Both the position numbers and the translations under genes were made by a program. Below are positions 58,052 to 64,000 of a stretch of DNA of 64,000 nucleotides, piece after piece. The number at the start of each line of letters is the position of its first letter. Within the stretch, counting starts at the first letter, position 1. The notes below the pieces were generated by a model. It saw only the letters and a list, made by a program, of their open reading frames with translations, was not told where the DNA came from and searched no databases. Source of the DNA: Telopea speciosissima (Eukaryota; Streptophyta; Magnoliopsida; Proteales; Proteaceae); contig NC_057926.1 in NCBI RefSeq assembly GCF_018873765.1, positions 56,061,378-56,125,377 of the forward strand, in the 5' to 3' direction.

Positions 58052-58142
58052 TCTCTCCAGCACACATATGGGCAGGAGGCACTTAGAGTGCGTGTGAAGA
58101 TGCTCTCAGCCATCAAATGTGTGTTGGAGAGCTGGTTTTTTT
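58052..58142. repeat. Fold-back element just upstream of the copy 1 TATA box
   Basis: CTCTCCAGCACACAT is mirrored by ATGTGTGTTGGAGAG around a loop with GGAGGCACTTAGAG. It is related to the element at 24341-24450 and absent from the matching place upstream of copy 2. Confidence 0.7.
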
Positions 58143-59097
58143 AGATCCACTACATAAGAACGGAAATTACAAGATAAGTAGGTAAGTAGGTTTCAAATTT
58201 GTTTTACATTGACTACTCTCTATTTTAAAAAGATTTACTCAATCCCCAAAGTTTGTTAGAACTCATGCCATGTAAGAATAAAATAACACCATTCCGAATC
58301 ATCCTGTAGGTAAGTTTTCTCTCTTGGAGGCAAGTCTATAACTATTAATCGTTTTTTTTATTAGGATTATTTAATTATTATTTATTATAATAGTAACTAG
58401 AATTGCATAGTTCATAATGGGTTCTTCGAATACTTGAATAAGAATTTTTTTTATTGGATGTTCCTTAGCATATTTCTTTTTTATGTGTTTACCTTAATTA
58501 TAATTAGGATTCCTTATTAATTAATATTGGATTTCCTTTCATTAAGAAAATTTAATAAATTATTTAGATTTCCTGTCTGTACAGGGGAACTAAATATAAT
58601 TGTATCTAGAAGACTAGAAGTGCCTATCTTGTGGCTATACAATATGGCAAATTGGTTGTCACATAAATTTACTGCAACTGTACATGGCATGTCCAGCCTA
58701 AGTTACCATATATTAGGACTGGGCGGTTGATCCAAACAAATATGGCAAATCTAATTCTCCAACCGATATTGACAGGAAACCCGTATCGAATTGAACCAAA
58801 CCCCTAGTGATTTGGTTTTGAATTGAGGTTTTATGGAACCGATAGAAACTGAAATCAAACTTGATTGACCAAAAACCGAAAAGCAGGCTAAATGCAATAA
58901 AAATCGAGACCATAGAAATCGAAAACTCAAAAAAGTAGAATATTCCCATTGATTTCCTTATGTATACATGTAAAATTGAAACGGACCTGCATAAAACAAA
59001 TGCTAGAGAACAAGACCAGAAAGTGAAGGAAGAAATTGTTGTAGAAGTGCAGAACTGAACTCCAGCATGGCAATTATGCAAATAGGGATAACATTGA
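58143..59097. other. Spacer with AACCGA-rich repeat
   Basis: AT-rich DNA. The part 58720-58910 resembles the AACCGAA-rich repeat interrupted by the Tat element. No gene was recognised. Confidence 0.4.
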
Positions 59098-59413
59098 ATC
59101 TCGTCGGAACGAATTAAAGATACTGTATCGTATCTTGGAGTGAGATGGGAATCTCGCCAGAAAGAATGAAAACACGAAGTCTCTCAAGGATGGAGATCAA
59201 TGTATTGGCTGATCCGCCAATCTAAATCTGATACCTAGCCTGATCCGGAATGTTGTCCCAAGATCAATTAGGTATCTATATGGGATGGTGCCAATATTGA
59301 TCCCAATCAGCCATGCTACCAAGCTTTAACGTGAAGTGATTGGGATTTTTAGCATTGGATGGTACAAAATTACTAGTTATTAATGAAATCTCATAAATTA
59401 CTAATCCATTGAA

Positions 59414-59811
59414 ATATAACACTTCACTATTTGTCACGTAGCAATACTTAGGTTAGTCCATGTGATAAAGGACCAAACAAGCATCTCATTGTTACAATTT
59501 CAGCTTTAAATGAGTTGAGGAAGTAGCTCATGTGATAGAGGATCAAACAAGCATCTCATTGGTACAATTTCAGCTTAAAATGAGTTGACGAAGTAGCCAA
59601 AATTACACAAGAAGGCATTCTGTATTTTATATTCTATCTCCATTTGATGGTATTTTCGTAATTTTACTAAGACTTTGAATCAGAGTTTAAGCAATTTTCC
59701 TTGCTTATTTTGGGCTAAAAAATTTTGACCATTTAGATGTATGTGGGGTCCTCTATCACTTGGACTAACCTATATACTGCCAAATGGCAAATAGTGAAAT
59801 GTTATAATATA
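59414..59811. mobile_element. MITE with about 60-bp terminal inverted repeats
   Basis: TATAACACTTCACTATTTG and GGTTAGTCCATGTGATA on the left are mirrored by CAAATAGTGAAATGTTATA and TATCACTTGGACTAACC on the right. The interior contains a tandem pair of about 70-bp units (CAAACAAGCATCTCATTG and ACAATTTCAGCTT) at 59459-59600. No coding capacity. A target duplication could not be fixed. It lies within the second copy of the segmental duplication. Confidence 0.85.
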
Positions 59812-60513
59812 CTTGGCATAATGACGGGAAGGTAATCCCGAATTTTATATGTTTGCTCCTTTAAGGTTTGGGAGCACACACATGTCTTTGGTATTGTTAG
59901 CCATATCCTTACTTTAAATTTTCTTAACTTTTTTTTCCTCATATTTATTCATTTAAAATCCATATCATCCATTTTTGTTAAATATTTGATTTTTTTTACA
60001 AGAAAAAAAAAAACAAAAACAATTATGATGCAAGTAGATGAGAGAGAGAGAAGTATGAGCCATCCTTGAGTTGTTGAACACCACTCAGTTTCATCAGTTT
60101 CTTATACTATTGCATTGTTATGGACAAGTATAAAGGTTCTATACGGTTAGAAAAGTAGTAGAACAAATGGTGGTTTACGCTTAAGCAAATCCTTTTGCTA
60201 ACGAGTTGTTCGATGAAATGTTGACATGCATTCTAAAATCAAGAATACACTTTAATTAACAAGTGTTAATCAAGAATGCATTCTTCAATCTGAGAATAGG
60301 AATGTGCATTCTCAGAATGCATACAAAGTTTGTTTTTGTTTTTTTTTTTGCATTCCCGTTCTAACAAACTATATAATCAGAAATAGAAAAATTATTATTT
60401 ATTTATTATTAGCATTATTTTTAAATTCCAGACAAGAACCCTCAGATGGTGGGGCTGGAATAGAATAAAAGACAACAAGGTTTTATATTATGTTTTTGGT
60501 TGTTGACATTTCC
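59812..60513. other. Spacer downstream of peptide gene copy 2
   Basis: AT-rich DNA with GA repeats (about 60042-60052). The CCCTCAGATGGTGGGGCTGG block at 60440-60459 is shared with copy 1. No gene was recognised. Confidence 0.4.
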
Positions 60514-60985
60514 TTAGTTTAGACACTTCACAACACACTCTTCATTCACACATCCTACAAAGTAACAATCGTCAGGAACCGCTATCAGTGAACAATCGTC
60601 AAGGGTACTACATGATATCACTCCAAATGATTCTCCTGCATAGTCCTTAGCGCTCTTACTACTAGATGCTTGCACCATGGACTCTGCATTCAGACACAAA
60701 AATAGCATTATATGTGTGTGAGAGAGAGAGACCATCGATCCCAATACCGTATTGATATCGTATTAGTGAAATGGTACAAATCAAAGGTAAAACAATCAAA
60801 AATCTGATTATTTAGAAAAACCATGGGCAAAAGTATTTGATAAGGCTAATCCATAATGGTGTTGTATTGATTTTAAAGGTGATTGATACCCAATTGGATA
60901 CCATGCACTAAAACCATGAGAGGGAGAGAGATGACTAACCAATTGCAATAATCAAGAGTAGGAGAAAGAAAACCACCTTCTTCAT
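60514..60985 (-). CDS. Small secreted cysteine-rich peptide, copy 2 (two exons, 71 aa)
   Basis: Exon 1 is 60985-60940 and exon 2 is 60683-60514, with a GT-AG intron of 256 bp in phase 1 and stop TAA. The product has a strongly hydrophobic signal peptide MKKVVFFLLLLIIAI and a short linker ESMVQASSSKSAKDYAGES. It ends in a six-cysteine domain (C40, C46, C55, C60, C65, C69; C-x5-C-x8-C-x4-C-x4-C-x3-C) reading SCSTLDDCSLIAVPDDC and YFVGCVNEECVVKCLN. Three disulfides are likely; secretion and a defence or signalling role are inferred from the class, not shown. The linker SSKSAKDYAGES aligns with the first cysteine unit of copy 1 with its cysteines replaced. Promoter TATA box at 61101-61110. Defensin-like, LCR or NCR-like families are possible homes. 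Confidence 0.75.
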
Positions 60986-61100
60986 GACTTTCTTGTATGG
61001 GATATGTGCAATAGAGTTATTTTTCTAGAAACTTTAGGTTTGAGCACTTGACAAAATATAGTTCTTTTGGGAATTGTGACCTTTGGATTGTAACCCATTC

Positions 61101-61110
61101 ATATTTATAG
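61101..61110 (-). promoter_or_regulatory. TATA box of peptide gene copy 2
   Basis: CTATAAATAT on the - strand, about 115 bp upstream of the ATG, in the same relative position and flanking sequence (TTGGATTGTA, TTCTTTTGGGA) as in copy 1. Confidence 0.6.
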
Positions 61111-61219
61111 AAATGAGTTGTGTCAAGTGAGCGACGGAACAAATATCCATTAACATCAATATCCAAATCAAATCCTGTGGGTACTACCATTGTATTTATT
61201 TTAAAATAAAGGAATAATT

Positions 61220-61900
61220 TTTTTAAAATATTTCTCATTTATTAACATGATTCTGTATAAGTTTCATTTATTTTAACCAATCTATATCGATATGTTAAAT
61301 GCGCTTACAGAGAAATTTGTATTGTTTTTAGTATTATGAGATTTGTTTTTCCTCTGGTTAAAAGATAATGATTAGAGATCTATGTGATAAAGACTAGAGA
61401 TTTCTGAATGATTATAAATTTGTATGTGTTGTATTTCCATTGTATTTTCTTTTCATCTCACCCCTTCCACTAAAATGGGTTGGAATGTTTGGTCTATTAA
61501 TATTTCTTATGTATTAATATGATTTTGTATAAGTCCCATATACATTGTAACCTATCTATATCCATATAAGAATTTTCTTATTGACACCCCTCAAGGTGTC
61601 AAATAATTTGTAATCTTACTTTTTGCCTTTTTCGTTTGATGTACAATTTTATTTCAATGAGTTAATAGTGTTTTTCATATTCGAAAAAATGTGTCTCACA
61701 ATGACATCTTTTGATAATAACATAAAAAGAAATGTTACTTTCAAATAATTTTTGAAAATCCGTTTATACTTTATCTTAAACAATTTTTGGGAATAAGACA
61801 AGGGGCAATTAAGTAAAGGTGTTGAGTCCTCTAATTAAGGGATAATGATTAGAAATTTGCATGTGTTGTATTTCCATTATCTTTCATTTATTTTATGGCA
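61220..61900. repeat. Degenerate direct repeats
   Basis: Blocks ATTAACATGATTCTGTATAAG (about 61241) and ATTAATATGATTTTGTATAA (about 61516), and GATAATGATTAGA with TGTGTTGTATTTCCAT (about 61364-61440 and 61840-61880), show that this AT-rich spacer is built from diverged duplicates. No gene. Confidence 0.5.
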
Positions 61901-62000
61901 CCCTCAATCCCCATGTTAAAGGGATAATGGATTATTTCCGTTGTATATATTCTTTGATATCAATTAACAATTAAATCAATCTTAGATCTTTTTTATTTTT

Positions 62001-63545
62001 ATTTTCAGGTCTATCTATCCAATGCATTAATCTAGAAAAAAGTGAGATTTTTTAGTAGAGATGTTAACTCGGATGATCACAAAAGATTCCCTATAGTCCT
62101 TGGAACCAGAGAAATGTCTCAAGATGCCAAATATTTGGATACCAATCTCTTCCATAAAAGATCCAGATCTATATGCCTCCAACACATTGTTCAACAAGTC
62201 AAAAACAGATTGACAGGTTGGAAAACTAATCTTCTTTCATACGCAGGACAGAAGATACTAACCCAATCAGTTCTTTCTTTTATACATAATTATCTTATGT
62301 TATGTTTTGCCTTTCCAATTAAAAGTTTGTAAATCTATTAACTCTGTTTGCTTTAGATTTTGGAATGGAGATAAGGAAGGATTTCAGAAATTATATCCGA
62401 TCTCTTGAGAACAATTTTGCACTCCCAAATATCAAGGAGGCCTAGGATTGCGAACCTCAGCCACACGGCCACATAGAACAAGGCTTTCTTTTGAAACAAG
62501 GATGGAGGCTCCTCAACAATACTCATTCTCTTTGGTCCAAATGTCTAATTACCAAATATTCACGTAATAGATCTATGTTCGACCCTTAAACAATTACAAA
62601 GACAGGATCTTGGACTTGGAACAACATTGCTAGTGTCCTGCCAACTCTTAAAAATTTGGTTACTCAAAAAGTTGGATTTGGCCATGTCACTTTCTTTTGG
62701 ACTGATCCATTGTTCCTCCAAGAATCACTAATTGACTCACACAATAACAACACCTTAATCAACACCCAACTCAAATACTTCTCCTCTCAATGGAATATCA
62801 ATCTCCTTCAAACATATTTATCAGCGTCCACTGCAATAACCATATCCAATTTCCCTCTATCCAATGAGTCTGATAAGTGGAGGCCCTCTGGAAGTTTCTC
62901 CACCAAACTATCATCTAAATATCTCCACACTTGATGCCTAGTTCATGGAAATCCACCAACACAACTACCAGGCCAGTGGTGGAAATTCCTATGGAAACTT
63001 AAAACTCACCCCAAATTTTCCATGTTCCTATGGAGAATCAACAATGATGCCATCCCTATTACACATGCTTTGGTAAAATGGGGAAGTATAGACCTAATGT
63101 GTCATTACATGCTCATGGACCTTCAATGTCCTCGCCATCACTGCATACTTCACATGGAACCATAGAAATTAAGTGAGCATAAATGGAACTCCGCCAAACC
63201 AAAAGACAATCATGGATAATATCTATAGGTGGATCGCTGGTCTTCATCTATCTCCTCTTCGATTTGATGAAATGAATCACAACACCAATGAAAATGGTAA
63301 TACATTTGTCCTTTCCCTATATGGTTAATATCCTCTCCCTAATACATCCTATTCTATTATGTGCATGACATTTTAACAAAAAAAATAAACAAATCAGAAT
63401 GGATCTTCGGAATTTTGATCAACAATAACTTTGTTTTGGTGCAGTTAGACAACATCACTACCCCAAATCACTTAGAAGCTGAAGCTAGGGAACTTTTTGA
63501 AGGACTAATGTACATTTGCATTCTCCAGGATGGACCAATGTAATG
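62001..63545 (+). mobile_element. L1-type LINE, decayed 3' part of ORF2
   Basis: Coding remnants in several frames follow the order of plant L1 ORF2 C-termini. First is INLEKSEIFFSRDV, then the RT thumb region (VKNRLTGWKTNLLSYAGQKI and TQSVLSFIHNYLMLCF), then a CTPKYQGGLGLRTS-like stretch. A zf-RVT-like part follows (WWKFLWKLKTHPKFSMFLWR), and last an RNase H-like end (AEARELFEGLMY). Several stops and frame changes separate them, for example a stop at about 62330, so it is non-functional. The 5' part with endonuclease and RT core is missing and no poly-A tail is clear. Confidence 0.85.
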
Positions 63546-64000
63546 GTGTGAAATGCATCTTACGAGCTGCAACAATTGATCTAAGGTTTAAATATCCAAT
63601 GGTCAACACAAAAAATAGTTGCAGCCATCAATTTTGTTCATGGTTTACTGGTTCGCCATATCATTAAAACTTTTTTTTTTGTGGTAATTAAAACAAATAT
63701 TAGATTGTGTTTGGTATGTATTCTAAATCCACAAAAGCAATACGAAATTGACATACCTAGAAATCTCGAGTGCATTCTTAAAATTACAGACCAAATTCAG
63801 GCCCCTTTTTATTTTTTTTTTGGGTTATTTCCAAATGCTTCTTTGAAAATGGCCAAATTTACAGTTGCCTTTTGAATTTTCACTAATTTTACGTGTACCC
63901 TTGCTTTCCAAACTAAGTATCACTACAATCCCTCCCATTAGACAAAGACGTTATGATCTAACGTTTGACATTTTAATCTAACTTCTGACATTTTTTGTAC
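63546..64000. other. AT-rich DNA to window end
   Basis: No gene, repeat or structural RNA was recognised. Homopolymer T runs only. Confidence 0.4.

Larger units (their letters stand above)
56440..61140. repeat. Tandem segmental duplication carrying cysteine-rich peptide genes
   Basis: Shared ordered blocks (ATTAAAGATA, ATCGTATC, GAGTGAGATGGGA, GAATGAAAACAC, GGTATCTA, AAGCTTTAACGTGAAG, CCCTCAGATGGTGGG and the peptide genes) run from about 56970 to 58100 and again from 59098 to 61140. A shorter third piece at 56440-56640 duplicates 56800-57020. The second large copy is longer because it carries the MITE at 59414-59811 and other DNA. Similarity is moderate, so the duplication is not recent. Confidence 0.8.

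Overview
This window looks like nuclear DNA of a flowering plant. Five spliced host genes have recognisable plant protein families, introns follow GT-AG rules, intergenic DNA is AT-rich, and introns and spacers are full of plant repeats (Ty3/gypsy Tat-lineage, Ty1/copia-like LTRs, RTE- and L1-type LINEs, an Au-like SINE, a Mutator-like element, fold-back MITEs). The very long introns (4 to 8.5 kb in several genes) suggest a repeat-rich woody, perhaps early-diverging, angiosperm. The species is not identifiable by reading alone.

Layout. (1) 0.4-10.5 kb, + strand: a six-exon gene for an acidic/basic nuclear protein with one U1-type C2H2 zinc finger. Its introns hold copia-like LTR fossils, two RTE LINE pieces and a TTTCG-rich non-autonomous repeat. 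(2) 12.0-14.5 kb, + strand: a four-exon small RRM protein with an organelle-type N-terminus. (3) 15.2-15.4 kb: a nuclear fragment of mitochondrial nad2. (4) 17.0-23.8 kb, - strand: the histone chaperone ASF1, with a 6 kb first intron. (5) 25.0-39.1 kb, + strand: a plastid-type FAD/NAD(P) oxidoreductase of the pKIWI502 family, divergent from ASF1. Its introns contain a SINE, a gypsy gag fossil, a solo-LTR-like repeat, a 1.5 kb Mutator-like element and an antisense LRR-extensin pseudogene. (6) 40.3-43.5 kb, - strand: a Lys/Arg/Ser/His-rich FAM133-like protein with a 2 kb intron in its 5' UTR. (7) 44.2-55.1 kb: a 10.9 kb Tat-lineage LTR retrotransposon on the - strand, with 5-bp target duplications, a broken gag-pol and a separate region coding on the opposite strand. 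(8) 56.4-61.1 kb: a tandem segmental duplication with two paralogous small secreted cysteine-rich peptide genes on the - strand. One looks intact and one looks broken. (9) 62.0-63.5 kb: the decayed 3' part of an L1-type LINE.

The host genes do not form an obvious pathway. Nuclear RNA/chromatin proteins (zinc finger, ASF1, FAM133-like) sit beside organelle proteins (RRM, pKIWI502). The most lineage-specific material is the cysteine-rich peptide pair, where the cysteine unit has been duplicated and apparently deleted between paralogues. The Tat element, with its antisense coding region and satellite-like repeats, is the largest single structure. All calls come from reading the sequence and remembered family features; no database search was run.
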